Source of the DNA: Holacanthus passer
Lineage: Eukaryota > Chordata > Actinopteri > Pomacanthidae
Reading direction: 5' to 3'
Length of the DNA stretch: 64,000 nucleotides
NCBI GenBank assembly: GCA_025331565.1
Contig: JAFREQ010000008.1
Location: 1,426,001 to 1,490,000 of the forward strand
Shown: positions 25,160 through 36,304 of the stretch, one piece after another
Numbering within the stretch: the first letter of the stretch is position 1
Layout of the letters: each line of letters opens with the position of its first letter
Notes under the pieces: model-generated
The model's input: only the letters and a program-made list of their open reading frames with translations
Database searches by the model: none
What the model was told of the DNA's origin: nothing
Translations under genes and position numbers: made by a program

Positions 25160-27555
25160 GGAAGAGGAAATGGATACATCTCTTTTTGTTCCTCTATTGC
25201 AGCACATGATCAAATACTGTGAAAGCTACAGTTAGACAGACATAGGGCCGATACTTATCACTGTGAACTGTGAATACTGAACACACTGATCAGTTTTCAT
25301 ATGTTTAAACACATTTTAAAGGTGATAGCTGGTGATATCCAAATTTATTGTGTAGTCAACAAATGCTATATCAAATCCATCAACTCCTATGATGACAGGT
25401 CCAAGAAGTCAGTAGTAAGAGACAGACTAAAACATTGCTGGTTTGGGGATTTGTTAACATTAAGAAAAATATAGAATAATGTCAAACCTTGATACAGAAA
25501 TGTTTAAACTTAAATAATCTCATTAGGGAGTTCTTGTTATTTCTTTTATTACTATTTATCTTTTAAAATTTACCTTTAATATACCTAAAAACCATCACTG
25601 TGTTGAAGCATTTGCATACAAAATCATTGGAAAGATGTGATTTGATGCAAACTTGCCTGAGGCTGCACAATCTCACCTGAACTTTCGTCTACTCAAGTCG
25701 AAAGTGTTTAAAACTTCAGCGAACTACTTCATAAACTTTAAGAGACAAGAGGACTGGAGGGAAATAAAAGAGTTTCTGGTGAGTTTAGTCTGAGGCTGAC
25801 TAAACGTGTTTTTATGTGCATTTTCAATTTAGGCATAAAATCTGAGCTGAAACGGAGGAAATTCAATAAAAAGTTGAAATATCAGCAAAAGGTTTTTACA
25901 CTTGGCTGAGGTGGATAGGTTGGTGTGTTAAGAAAGGCAAACTGCGGAGGAAACAAACTAAGTGAAACACGTGACTTAAACATCCACTGAAGAGATGAAC
26001 GACTGCAGCAGGTGAAAACATCAGATCTGTGTCGACCATTGACTGAACACAATCAATACAAATCAATACAGGAAACACACATAAGTGGAACACTGTTTTC
26101 ATTTGAGGTTCGACCGGTGCTGTTTTAGTTTCATCATCTTCCTCTGCAATGGTTTAACAGAATCCTGCTGAGAATCAGCACAATCACTCGATGAACCAAC
26201 ACCAAATCTTCATTTTACAGTAGGGGATGAAAACAGGTATTAATTTGCATTTTATTTTCCCAATTTTTGCAAATTCATTTAAAATTGACACAAACTTGAT
26301 GGATGGAAACTTAAGTGCATTTGTTTCGAGCAAGCTTACAGAAACTGTTCAATGTTCCCACTCATCAAATTTGCTTTTCTTTCTGTCTCAACACATCTTT
26401 GGAATAATTATGAAACATAAAACTCGCTATTGAGAGCAATGCTGATGAAACCCTCAGGAGAGAAGCCGCTACTTCAATGTCTTATTGATTCATTTTATTT
26501 TGGCTGACTTTGCGTTTCTGAGGAAACGTGTTAAATCTAGATTTCTTATCAAGCTGGTATTAGATTTTTTTTTTTATTAAAAGCCCTCGCTGACCGTATA
26601 CTGTGTATCAGCATTTCAATATGTGTGTGTCCCCAGTGACAGCAGTGACTTTTGTGTCAACTCTTCTTTGCAATTATTATAACCGTACTTCCAGTGATAT
26701 GGTAGCTTGATATGCCATTGTGGTATTTTGTTAGGAGCAGAATGAGATCGGGGTAAATCCCTTCTTGTTCCTTTTGTAATCCTGTGTCTGCTTTCCGACA
26801 GGGTATTGGAGCCTTAGCAGAGATGTGAATCAATGATGGTATTTGCACAGTTCTTATCACACTGCCTATCTACTGTCATAGAAACCCGGGGATTACATTC
26901 ACCTCCGGCTCACCGCTGACAGCAATGGAAGATGGTTTATACAGCACGTTTAAAATGACTTCAGCAGCCAAAAAGGGCACAAATAGTAGTGAAAAGGCAG
27001 AATAACAACAATTAAAGCAATAAAAACGCAAGAAACTGAATAAAACTTGTAAGATCAATTTATAAAAAAAGGAAGGAGTGGGTAGCTGATCATTTGTTTT
27101 CTTCCCTTCTTGGCCTCACCTGAAATGTATCCTGACAGAATGAACTGATGGAGGTTTCAGTCGAGTCAGCTGATCACAGAACAGCAAGATGAGGTACTGA
27201 TGCGAACATTATGGGAGGCAAGAACAGAGCCAAGGGATTACATGGGGCTCACGACATGCAACAAAGACCAAGACACAAAAGGAGGGGAGGGGCAGGAGGC
27301 AAACTGAGAGGGATGCAAAGCAAGTCAAAATATGTTTTAGAAATCTCCATTAAATGAGGTATTGTGCATTAAAGTATGACAGATTAAAAAAAACAACAAC
27401 TTTGATGAGCACTAAACTTCTTTACTCCTTTGTTGTTTTTAAGAATACGTGCAGGGTGAGCAGTGCAGAACTAGAACAAAGAGCTGCAACACACATCTGT
27501 CCTCTCTACTCTGCATGCAGGAGGCCACCTCCAGCTGTCTGCATAATAAACACTC
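25160..27555. other. Unrecognised sequence
   Basis: AT-rich unique DNA with a T-run near 26566-26575. Small open frames lack any recognisable feature. No transposon end or RNA gene was noticed. Confidence 0.45.
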
Positions 27556-27559
27556 CCTC

Positions 27560-27596
27560 AAACACACACACACTCACACTCACACTCACACACACC
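27560..27596. repeat. CA/CACACT tandem tract
   Basis: CA repeats interrupted regularly by CT, giving CACACT units. A second, shorter CA patch follows at about 27630-27650. Confidence 0.9.
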
Positions 27597-27679
27597 AAAA
27601 ACAAGAAAATATGCAAGCCTGCATGTGCACACTCACACACACACTCGCCTCACTTCCTGGTGAACATTGCTGAGAGCGC

Positions 27680-27803
27680 GAACATTAAGATGTTGTAATT
27701 TTTGGGATAATTAGTTGGCCTGTCAGTTTTATGGCTGTACCTTGCTAGCTTTGAGATTAGGCCTCAGAGACCTCCTGCTCCGCTGCACACACGGCGCTGT
27801 GCC

Positions 27804-27844
<41 letters not shown>

Positions 27845-28110
27845 TAAAGAGAGACGGGGAGAGAGAAAGAGGGAGGCAGAGCGAAAGCCACAGAGAGCGA
27901 ATTATAATGCCGCTATTTAATTAGCAAAACCTCATTCAGCTTCGTGTCTTCCATCAGTGATTCTCAACTGCTATCACCATTAAAGAGATAGAGATTTCCC
28001 TCGGTCATATATTCTAATGCGTCTTAGCGCATACAGTGATTGTAAATTCATAGCTGTCATTTATATTCTAATACCCTTTGTAATTACTGTAATCATAGCG
28101 GTTCTGAGAG
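27680..28110. promoter_or_regulatory. Possible conserved noncoding block split by a GT repeat
   Basis: Two complex blocks flank the microsatellite. The left one has GGGATAATTAGTTGG (TAATTA at 27708-27713); the right has TATTTAATTAGCAAAAC (TAATTA at 27918-27923) and TTTGTAATTACTGTAATC near 28078-28095. Such dense paired homeodomain cores in otherwise balanced sequence resemble developmental enhancers. This is judged by eye only. Confidence 0.28.
27807..27841. repeat. (GT)17 microsatellite
   Basis: Uninterrupted GT run of 35 bases followed by a GA-rich patch (GAGAGACGGGGAGAG-like). Confidence 0.95.
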
Positions 28111-28114
28111 AGTT

Positions 28115-28480
28115 ATTTCAGGGTGAAAGAGAAATACTTATAAGTTTGATCCGACAGATTAAAAAAAAGGGAGGAAAATGTGCAAAAATTAAAAACATAC
28201 ATCGGCTCCATCTATTTTCTGAGTCAAGGTGGCAGCAGTGTCATTCATCTCTTCCTGGGAGATCCTGAGGGCTCCCAGGCCAGGTGGGAACCGTTAAGAA
28301 TAGAAAATTAATTGAAAAGAAAAACAAAACATGTAAAATGGTTGAATTATACAAATGATTGTACAGTAATCAGATGAGAATACGGAATAATCCCAAAGCT
28401 ATTCAGCTCCTCATGACCATGATACTTTTCCATCACACAGGAAGTTGGAGTGTGTTCATGTGCATGTACTGATAACATGC
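28115..28480. other. Unrecognised sequence
   Basis: AT-rich with no gene, repeat family or RNA gene that I can identify. Confidence 0.4.
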
Positions 28481-28488
28481 ATGCAAAG

Positions 28489-28503
28489 ACACACACACAC
28501 ACA
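28489..28503. repeat. (AC)7 microsatellite
   Basis: Short uninterrupted AC run. Confidence 0.9.
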
Positions 28504-28792
28504 GATGTTCTCCGAGGATCTGACTTTGTCTCTTGAAAAGATTCATCAATTATCAAGCAAGCACAACACACGCACAGGGAATGAGCTTGGAAGCACAATG
28601 AAGTCTGATTGTTATTTTCCTTTAATAAGTAACAGAGACCAGCTGAAACAAGTCGAAGAAAGAAAGCAGGCAAGAAAGACAATTCCATTTTTTTATTTAG
28701 CACATGGCTGCAGCTTGTGGACATCTTAAACACCGTGTTTACTGGCTGCAGTCCATTAGCTCATACTGACTGTTAGTAATTCATTTCCTCAG

Positions 28793-28857
28793 ACACACAC
28801 ACACATATACACACACACATACTCACATGCACATACATGTGCACAAAGCAATTATTC
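28793..28857. repeat. Interrupted CA/CATA tract
   Basis: CA units mixed with TATA and CATG interruptions over about 60 bases. Confidence 0.8.
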
Positions 28858-28986
28858 ATGACTTGAAACAGGAGAAGGCAAGTAATTGAATTATGTTCCA
28901 TATAAACAATAAACTCAGGAGAAATAAACCTGCTGTTTCCATATGCCCCGCTTTACATCCAGCCTCTTGGCAAGTAGCCCGATTGC

Positions 28987-28987
<1 letters not shown>

Positions 28988-29026
<39 letters not shown>
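28988..29026. repeat. (AC)19 microsatellite
   Basis: Longest uninterrupted dinucleotide run in the window, 39 bases. A likely polymorphic marker. Confidence 0.95.
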
Positions 29027-29028
<2 letters not shown>

Positions 29029-29094
29029 GATACTGTCTGATTCACCAAATGACCAAACTACCGATCTAAAATGGGATCACAGATGTGTCTAAGA

Positions 29095-29113
29095 TTTTTT
29101 TTTTTTTTTTTTT
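29095..29113. repeat. poly-T run (T19)
   Basis: Nineteen T in a row; no recognisable retroposon body next to it. Confidence 0.9.
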
Positions 29114-29114
29114 A

Positions 29115-30200
29115 ACTAGAGAACAGTGGCAACAGTTGTGAACCACGTTTTTATTTTATGAATGAAAGTACACAATAAAAAGGTAAAGGTTTTGCATTAC
29201 ACATTTTAACTGGTTGATGATGATGAGACATGATGCTCATGCTGTATAGTTTTTGATCTTGAGGCTATTTTGCAGCTCGAGTTGTGGTTGAAAAAAAGCT
29301 GCAATTGTCAACTTTCCATTTTACTCTCAGAGGTACAAATATCATTCATCTGCTTACTTTTGTCACCTTCCTGGAAAGTAGATTTAATGGATGGTGGCTG
29401 ATTCAATGACAGCTTTTAATTAATAGAAAGCTGGTCTCCCTGGAACTTTCTCTAACACTACAGAGTCCAGAGTACAGTAGATATAAATCATCACAAGAGT
29501 CTTTTTCCAGACTGATGTTGTGTCGCAAGAATTTAAGACTACGCTTAGAAACACTTGGGTCAGTTGTCGTCTTATTACTTTCACCCACACTCAAGCTCGA
29601 TAAGGCGATTTTGATTTTGTTTATGTAGAGTTATAGCTGCTCACATAAACTACAGTACACGTCCTGATGAGTCACAAAGCTCTCTCTCACCTTACTTCCA
29701 TTCTTTCCAAGCGCATGCATAGAATGACATAATCTCAGTCAGTTGTGTTTATTGAAAACTTGGCAGTTTAAGACCTGAGATCGTGTCACACACAATGTTC
29801 TGCCTGCGTTAAAACATAATGGTCTCATTATATTCCTCTGCCTCGCACAATTTGATGTTAAAGACCATACATGTACTTTTTTAATGCGATTGTAGATTTA
29901 AGTATCAAAAAAATGTGCACTGGGCTGGAAGCACAAGACTGCAGTCATCTCTGCTTGAAGCACGGAAGACGTCACAAACAATAAGCAGAGATATAACTGT
30001 GGTTGAGAACTGACATTCATACAATGAGGGTTGAGTTTTGCAAAAAAGTAATTCAGGCCACACAAAGGAAAAGCACAAACAAATAAAAGATGCAAATAAA
30101 TAAAAATAATAGCCAGTCAAACAGTGAATATTTTGAAGGGACTATGACAATCACAGTCTTTTGAATTAGACAACACTCACATTGACAACATCAGACCACA
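29115..30200. other. Unrecognised sequence
   Basis: AT-rich unique DNA. Small frames on the minus strand (29403-29594, 29898-30120) are featureless. Confidence 0.4.
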
Positions 30201-30204
30201 AGGC

Positions 30205-30490
30205 CCAATTTATACTATTTGTTCAACAAGATTAATATCAGCTCCTTATCCTCATATTTGCTATCCCATGAAATTTGATACATATTCCCTTCAGATTGAA
30301 TTGTAACCACTTTCGTGACCTCCCTGACTTTTCATCTGGTACCAAAATTATATTTTGTCCAATACTTACTTGCAAATCTAAAGACAGTCCCATCACCCTC
30401 ATGTGCTCTTTGGGCTTACTGCCTATTAGTAAAGGTTAGCATACTGACCTGCTTAACATCAGCTGTGGTTTGAGCCACCACTAAACTGAA
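30205..30490 (-). repeat. Dispersed repeat family R1, copy 1 (minus)
   Basis: On the minus strand this reads ...ACCAGATGAAAAGTCAGGGA..., then a TCACGAAAGTGGTTACAATTC-like phrase, then a CTGAAGGGAA phrase, then CAAATTTCATGGGATAGC. The same order of phrases occurs at 35935-36110 on the plus strand (CTAGATAAGATGCAGGGGAT, ATCACCAAAAAG, CCTCAGGGGGACA, ACAAAATTTCATGATAATCC). It also carries GTTAGCATACTGACC-type sequence that I remember from the same teleost family. Non-coding; class unknown to me. Confidence 0.6.
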
Positions 30491-30491
30491 G

Positions 30492-32020
30492 AAGCACCAA
30501 TACTGGGAACAGTGGGATCTCCAGACATGTGCTTTAACAAAAGTAATGTGCAATATTCATACAGTTGCTGGGAAGCCAGAGTGGGATCACATACTTGTCA
30601 CAGCATTAATTAGTGACTGTTTGATTATGGTGTCTAAACAGAACTTTTTTTTCTTGTAAGCTTTGATTGTATATATCACTCTCACTTCCTGCCTAAATAG
30701 TGTCTCCCTCATCCTCTGAAACCCACCGAGTGTTTGGATCATGACTTCCATTATCATCCATCTGTGGGGCAAACAGATGACATTGGATATGGATACCTCT
30801 CCAAAGGTTTTCTTCCTTCCTTCCCATAACTAAAGGACTAAGTTGGAGAAAGACAATGCGAAGAGGGAGCCTGTTTTTTTACACTTCACTGTCCACAGTG
30901 CGAAAGTAAAAACTGTTAACACCTCAGACAGAGCAGCCCGAGAGCCGCTAAGAACGTCTTATCACAGCCAAGAGTTCATTAATTTTTAGTTTGGTCAAGA
31001 CAGGAAGAAAATTGAAAATGTGGTTCAATATTAATAAAAAAGATTAGAGGCAGCATAAATCTAATACTCTTCTTTCAGAGGTTTACTTTTGTGCTGTGCT
31101 TTAGCTCATATCCTCTCACACTGAACTGACCATGCGTTGCTTGTTTTGCAGTTAATGAGAAAAATCAAATTCAAGGTCACGCAGAACTCTTTAAACAAAA
31201 GGAGTTACAGAAAAGAAAGGTAGAAGAAAACAAATTGACTGGATTGCTGTGAATCTCTCTGCACTTTTTTGAATAAAATCATTATGTGTTTCTTGATGCA
31301 TCTTGATTATGACTTGTTCTCTCTGTGTGACAACTTGCTTCTTTCTGACTTCTCTGGTTGGCAGCAACTACGGTCGACTGTTTTTATTCCAACTCTGGGT
31401 GGAAACGTGAATTATGGCGTCTCATGTTTGTTGTGTTCGCGAAATGTTTTTGTTCAGTTTGATTCAATATGCATACAGTGTGGTGTGTGCATACATGTCC
31501 CTTTTTCCTTCAACTGTATAGAAGCCAGAATGCTTCCATACACTAGTGTTTTAATCCACAGGGTGCCGGTCAGATTGCATCCAATGGCGATTGTTCAAGC
31601 TCAGCCATCCTCACCAAAAAACTCAAGAAGCCTGGCTTAGAACGTAATCAATGTTACAGGTGATCAAAATGTTGAATGTTTTTGTCCCATGAGCTACAAA
31701 ATGGTCTATCAAGCAACACATTGTTGAGTAAATGAGATGCAAAATCTAATATTTGTACAATTCAAATAGCAAGTGTAATATTTTCACTAAATCAAACTCA
31801 CACACTCATTTGTGACACCACTTCTTCCCGGGCAAGATAATATTAACATTAACCGACCAAACCCCGCAAATCATGACAAACACGCCAAAGATGGTGATTA
31901 ATCAACACTTCCAATTAAGCTGTAACATTAGAGACTTCCCTGAGTGACCCAACGACCTCTGTGAAACAGACGGCATCTAGCGCACATCATGCTGGTCTGA
32001 GAGGACTGCCTGAAGGTGTT
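30492..32020. other. Unrecognised sequence
   Basis: It contains a 123-codon frame (31269-31640, plus) with no known domain. No transposon termini and no RNA gene were noticed. Confidence 0.4.
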
Positions 32021-32028
32021 ACACTAAC

Positions 32029-32059
32029 CACACACACACACACACACAGACACACACAC
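32029..32059. repeat. CA microsatellite (one GA interruption)
   Basis: CA run of about 31 bases with a single CAGA break. Confidence 0.9.
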
Positions 32060-32183
32060 CCCTACACACATTTCCTCTGGCTCTGTCCTGGGCAGCATAT
32101 GGCAGACCTTGAAGTTCAAGGACACCAGTGTTTCACAGATTTAGGAGATTCATCACTGACAAACACACATTCATCTCAGCCTT

Positions 32184-32209
32184 ACACACACACACACACA
32201 CACACACAC
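32184..32209. repeat. (AC)13 microsatellite
   Basis: Uninterrupted AC run of 26 bases. Confidence 0.95.
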
Positions 32210-32363
32210 CCATGCTTGTGCACAGTCACAATCATACATACATGACAGAGAAGTCGGAGAGAAGCAGAGGTAGCCATAAGCTCTAGACAGATTAGTTTCT
32301 ATCTGATGACTGGAGGTGCATGACAGTGGCTTAACAAAAGGGCCCCTAAGGGAGAGGTAAACA

Positions 32364-32389
32364 GACACACACACACACAAACACACACC
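32364..32389. repeat. CA microsatellite (AA interruption)
   Basis: CA run with one AAA break. Confidence 0.9.
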
Positions 32390-32394
32390 ATCTC

Positions 32395-33185
32395 TTTTGC
32401 TGACCTTGTGTAGATCAGAGAAAGCATAAAAAAGTTGTTTCTGGTACAGCACAGACATAAGCTTAAATCTCCCTCTAACAGTAAAAACAATGTAAATCCT
32501 CATGTTTACTTTTTTCTGTACAAATGCAAAATCTACAAACTTTTGTTGATGTGCATGAGATTAAAGGTAATCCATCCACGCAAATACTGAAATATGCAGA
32601 CGTGCAGTACATGATATGGAGCGTTGATGCCGAGACGCAGAATGCAGCTCGTGTCACATACAGTCAACAAACAACTAGCGTATCCTCTTATTTGTCAGCA
32701 GCCTGGCCTTGGTGTCTCAGCCTGACATGTTTGAATAATCCGGGTTGTGCTTGAATAAGCACAGCTCCTATCAGCCTCCCGTGGATCTGATGGATCATAT
32801 CTGTTGTCCCGAGCATTTGTCACAACAAAAGGAGCAAACAGACACAATGGCTCTGGCAACTTAGATCACGTCTAATGCCTCACCTACCACTGTTATTTAT
32901 AGTCGATGTTGTTCCATAATGTGTAAGTGAGGTGTGTATGTGTGTGTGCTCAGATGTGTATAGTGCTACATTAGCACCCCTGCTATTCTAATCACTGTGT
33001 TAACATGATTTGACTGGTCCAAAGAGGATTTTTTTTACTCATTTGTGGTAGAGTATTATTAATTCATAAAAAGCACCAAATATCAACTTCTTTGAATCTG
33101 AGAATATAGATATAGATGCATATGGATGTTTTCATTGATTTATATGAATCCTACCTATGAATGAGCAACACTGTGTTTGTGTGTG
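32395..33185. other. Unrecognised sequence
   Basis: No gene is supported. A short GT-rich patch lies near 32935-32950. Confidence 0.4.
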
Positions 33186-33191
33186 TTGGTA

Positions 33192-33218
33192 TGTGTGTGT
33201 GTGTGTGTGTGTGTGTGT
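33192..33218. repeat. (GT)13 microsatellite
   Basis: Uninterrupted GT run. It is the inverted partner of the CA tract 110 bases downstream. Confidence 0.95.
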
Positions 33219-33327
33219 AGCGGACTAATTAACCTGTTTGTTCTACATGCTTTATGGGTCCTAGGGGGACGACAGGAGATGGGCACATACACACCTTGCT
33301 TCCTACAGAGGCCCATCTGTTGTAAAG

Positions 33328-33349
33328 ACACACACACACATACACACAC
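33328..33349. repeat. CA microsatellite (one TA break)
   Basis: CA run facing the GT run at 33192-33218. Confidence 0.9.
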
Positions 33350-33839
33350 TGCCACAGAGGAGCAACTATAAAACTGCTGATGAGGGAACACAGATATTTA
33401 TGGGATCACTCATTTGAGCTGTCTGTTTTGAGATATTGCTCAACTAAAGCGGTGATGAAGAGGAAATAAAGAGGATAAAGAACAAGGGCAGGGAAAAGTA
33501 TCTGTGCCTCAAATCCATCAGCATTTATTTGGATTTTACTTAAAAATGTTGTTTGGTGGTAAGCCGGGAAAAGACTATACAAGAAAATAATTTTGGTTAC
33601 ATTTTTCTTTTTGAAAGTATGATATGCAATATGATGAACAATGTATATATTCATACAAGTAAGTAATCCCTCTCAATCATCACATATGACCTACTGGAGG
33701 TGTGTGGAGGTGTATTTATCTGCAGAAACCCTGCCTATTATTAGTATTTTCTTATTTTCCTGAGCAAAATGTTTGTTGGTTGCAACCTTTGGGCAATCGT
33801 TGTGTAGCTCCCAGCCAATAACAGCACACGTGTGAGTTC

Positions 33840-34490
33840 AAGGCTTTATGAAAAGGTAGTGACCAGGTGCCAGACCGTCAGCAGCTCCCATCCAAGAGGA
33901 AGCTGGAGAAATGGTGGACAAAGCTCAGAAAAAAATCTCATTCCAAAACAAGAGTGAATCTGTTGCTGGCCTTCGCCCACTGGCGAGCACTGAAGCAGAG
34001 GATGGTGATGAAGAGTGACTCAGAGTTGGCGGTGGTTATCTTAGTTAGCTTGCTGAAGTAAGCACACATTATAACAAAGATAACCTTTGTTCAATAATAG
34101 CTTGCAGCATAGATACACACTGATCTACTATCAACCCATGCAAATAACTACGTTTTGAAAAAATAACCCTTGAGGTCTGTGTGCTAAGTTTGAACATTTT
34201 CTGTCTAACACACAAACCACACCGGTTACCAGACAGGCCCAAACCAACGTAGTAATTTGACTGTCGGAGACTTAGTGCCCGTGGTAGTTTTGTAAATTTG
34301 TACATTTATGCTTGTAACTTGTAAATTCACTGCTGCAAGTTTACATATATATACTGGCAGGATGAACATGTTGGCGTCTGCCTGCAAACTCAGTTGAGCC
34401 GGGGGGGAGGAGCCAAGTTTGAATATTGCGTTTAAACAGTAACTGACACAACCTGCATGGTATACCTTTAAAAAATCACAGCGATAATTA
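33840..34490 (+). mobile_element. Transposon-derived dispersed repeat (tentative)
   Basis: The block combines an exon-like open segment (33867-34057), a splice donor, an intron-like AT-rich stretch, and a closing phrase GGAGGAGCCAAGTTTGAATA, then TAACTGACACAACCTGCATGG, then TATACCTTTAA. I remember both the open segment and the closing phrase as repeated many times in percomorph genomes. No terminal repeats could be paired, so class and limits are uncertain. Confidence 0.4.
33867..34057 (+). pseudogene. Repeated exon remnant with WRxLK motif
   Basis: The open segment has no ATG at its start (the first in-frame start-like codon is GTG). It contains a region reading VNLLLAFAHWRALKQR and then SDSELAVVILVSLL. 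The pattern of F..WR.LK followed about ten residues later by D.E.A..LL is one I remember from multi-copy, transposon-derived proteins of fish. A donor GTAAGC follows at 34058-34063, as at the end of a coding exon. I infer a dead or orphaned exon copy. Function is unknown. Confidence 0.4.
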
Positions 34491-34494
34491 TGAA

Positions 34495-34800
34495 TTACAC
34501 AACGTTGTCTATCAAACTAAATGATATCCATTGTATATCTGAATAATTGCTTTAATTTGAGGACAGTATTAACTCCCATTGCAGTGAAGCATGTATACAC
34601 CAAACATATTATCCAACTGCTAACACACATGTTTTAAATCCCTTCTATACATAATTGATTACTGCACACTTGGTTGTAAGCAGGGCGTCGATTTTCCCAG
34701 GTTCAAACACAGAATCATGTTTTTCTCACACTTTCATAACTTTCAATCAATCGCAGAGGTTCATGACCTTTCTATGAAGCTTTCACCATCTTTCCTCCCA
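34495..34800. other. Unrecognised AT-rich sequence
   Basis: Nothing identified. Confidence 0.4.
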
Positions 34801-34819
34801 TTTCTGTTCTATGTTAATG

Positions 34820-35110
34820 AATTCAAAAAGCCTCTGCAGAGCAATGAAAAGAAGCCAGCAACAATCTCCGAGCCTTCATATTAATTGTAAATATTTACGA
34901 CTGAGATGAACCATAGAAATTTGATTTTTATTGCATGCTTCGTTTTTGAATAATTGATTAATAAATCTAGAGTCTTTGTCTAGAACACATTCTGTGATTA
35001 TTAAAAAATGCATTTCTGAAACAAGAAAATGACCCGTTCCTGACAGAAGTTGTCAGAAACCGCTGGCCTTGAGGCTGTGAACATCCCCGGTGGAATTTAT
35101 TTAATTATCA
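34820..35110. promoter_or_regulatory. Possible conserved noncoding element with forkhead-like palindrome
   Basis: Complex block carrying ATATTAATTGTAAATATTTACG and later TTGAATAATTGATTAATAAATC. GTAAATATTTAC (34887-34898) is an exact 12-bp palindrome made of two head-to-head forkhead-like GTAAATA sites, next to a TTAATTG homeodomain core. Enhancer-like texture; conservation not tested. Confidence 0.3.
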
Positions 35111-35114
35111 CACT

Positions 35115-35930
35115 ACACCAACGCTGCTCACACAAGCTGAATACATAGTATCTCAAACAACGGCAATCCCCCACTGTACGCTATCAAAACTCCTCGGCAA
35201 AACAAAAGGAGGTCGAGGAGTCAATATTCCACCTTTCTGAGAGACACGTAACTGTGAGGCTGAAATATAACACATTGTGTGGTAAGCTCTTTCTCACTTG
35301 GCTAACCTTGAATGAAGCCTCAGATGAGAAGAAAATGCTATTTTCACCTCACTCCTGGGCCAGTAGTGGCTTCGCTATGAGCTATGTGTTTGCGTGTGTG
35401 CGTGCGTGTGCGTGTTCTATTTTCAGGCAGAGATTGCTTTCATACAACCAAAACCATATAATTACTGAGTTAAACTGAGTTACCAGCTTATTAGCTACAC
35501 CTGTACCATCACATGCACCAGTCTTATCTCATGCAGTCCAACACTATGAGACTATTATCAGGTCTATTTTGTGTTTTTATTTATTTTTTTGATCACCTAT
35601 ACTTACATAGATGAAGGGGGCAGAATATTAGAGGTTCAATACAATGCAAAACAATACAACACCACCAGTAACACCAGACCTAACAGAAAAGACCACGGAG
35701 TTGAATTGATATATCTTAATTTATTGTTTTTATTGTAGGGTCAATGGACTTGATTTTATCAGACTGTACAAATAGTTCGAAAAATGGTTCTTTACCTGAT
35801 TCAGTCAGTAGAAACTAGAAACAATTGACCTACAGCCTGTCAGTAATTTGTTAATTTTAAACAGGCAGGATGGACCAAAGTCAGCACTGAACTGAAAGTA
35901 CAGCTGAGGCTGAAAGGAGCTGGTGCACCA
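35115..35930. other. Unrecognised sequence
   Basis: AT-rich; small GT/CGTG patch near 35388-35415. No gene supported. Confidence 0.4.
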
Positions 35931-35934
35931 TTGG

Positions 35935-36300
35935 TTTTGCAGGTTATTTGGTCATAAACTAGTGTTAGACACACTTTGGCCTGATGGTGGTACTAGATAA
36001 GATGCAGGGGATCACCAAAAAGATTGCAGTTGATCCTCAGGGGGACACAAGAGTCTGCACAAAATTTCATGATAATCCATCTTGTGGTTGATGAAGCATT
36101 TCACCAGAAAACAAAAATGTTCACCTACTGGTGACACCAGAGGAAAAGTCCAGGGATTGGCAAATACAACGGGATTCATCCTCTGGGGACCATGAATGAC
36201 TGTGAAAAAATTCATATCAATCCATTTGACAGTTGTTGAGAGGCTGCATGACCAATCAGATGGACTGACATCACTCGAGCCTGTGAGCACGGCTGCGAAC
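35935..36300 (+). repeat. Dispersed repeat family R1, copy 2 (plus)
   Basis: The longest copy of the family. It contains two successive versions of the same module: GGGGATCACCAAAAAG ... ACAAAATTTCATGATAATCC at 36007-36080, and a module with GGATTCATCCTCTGGGGACC ... TTCATATCAATCCATTTGAC at 36170-36231. GGTGGTACTAGATAAG precedes the first, and GGTGACACCAGAGGAAAAG lies before the second. The internal duplication is visible directly. From memory this is a common teleost dispersed repeat; I cannot name its class. Confidence 0.65.
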
Positions 36301-36304
36301 ATTT

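Noticed and set aside
26106..26120. GGTTCGACCGG as a tRNA B-box
   Set aside because: No matching A-box, no cloverleaf and no terminator nearby.
27560..33349. Clusters of short repeats as a possible CRISPR array
   Set aside because: They are dinucleotide microsatellites without constant repeat-spacer spacing, in eukaryotic DNA.
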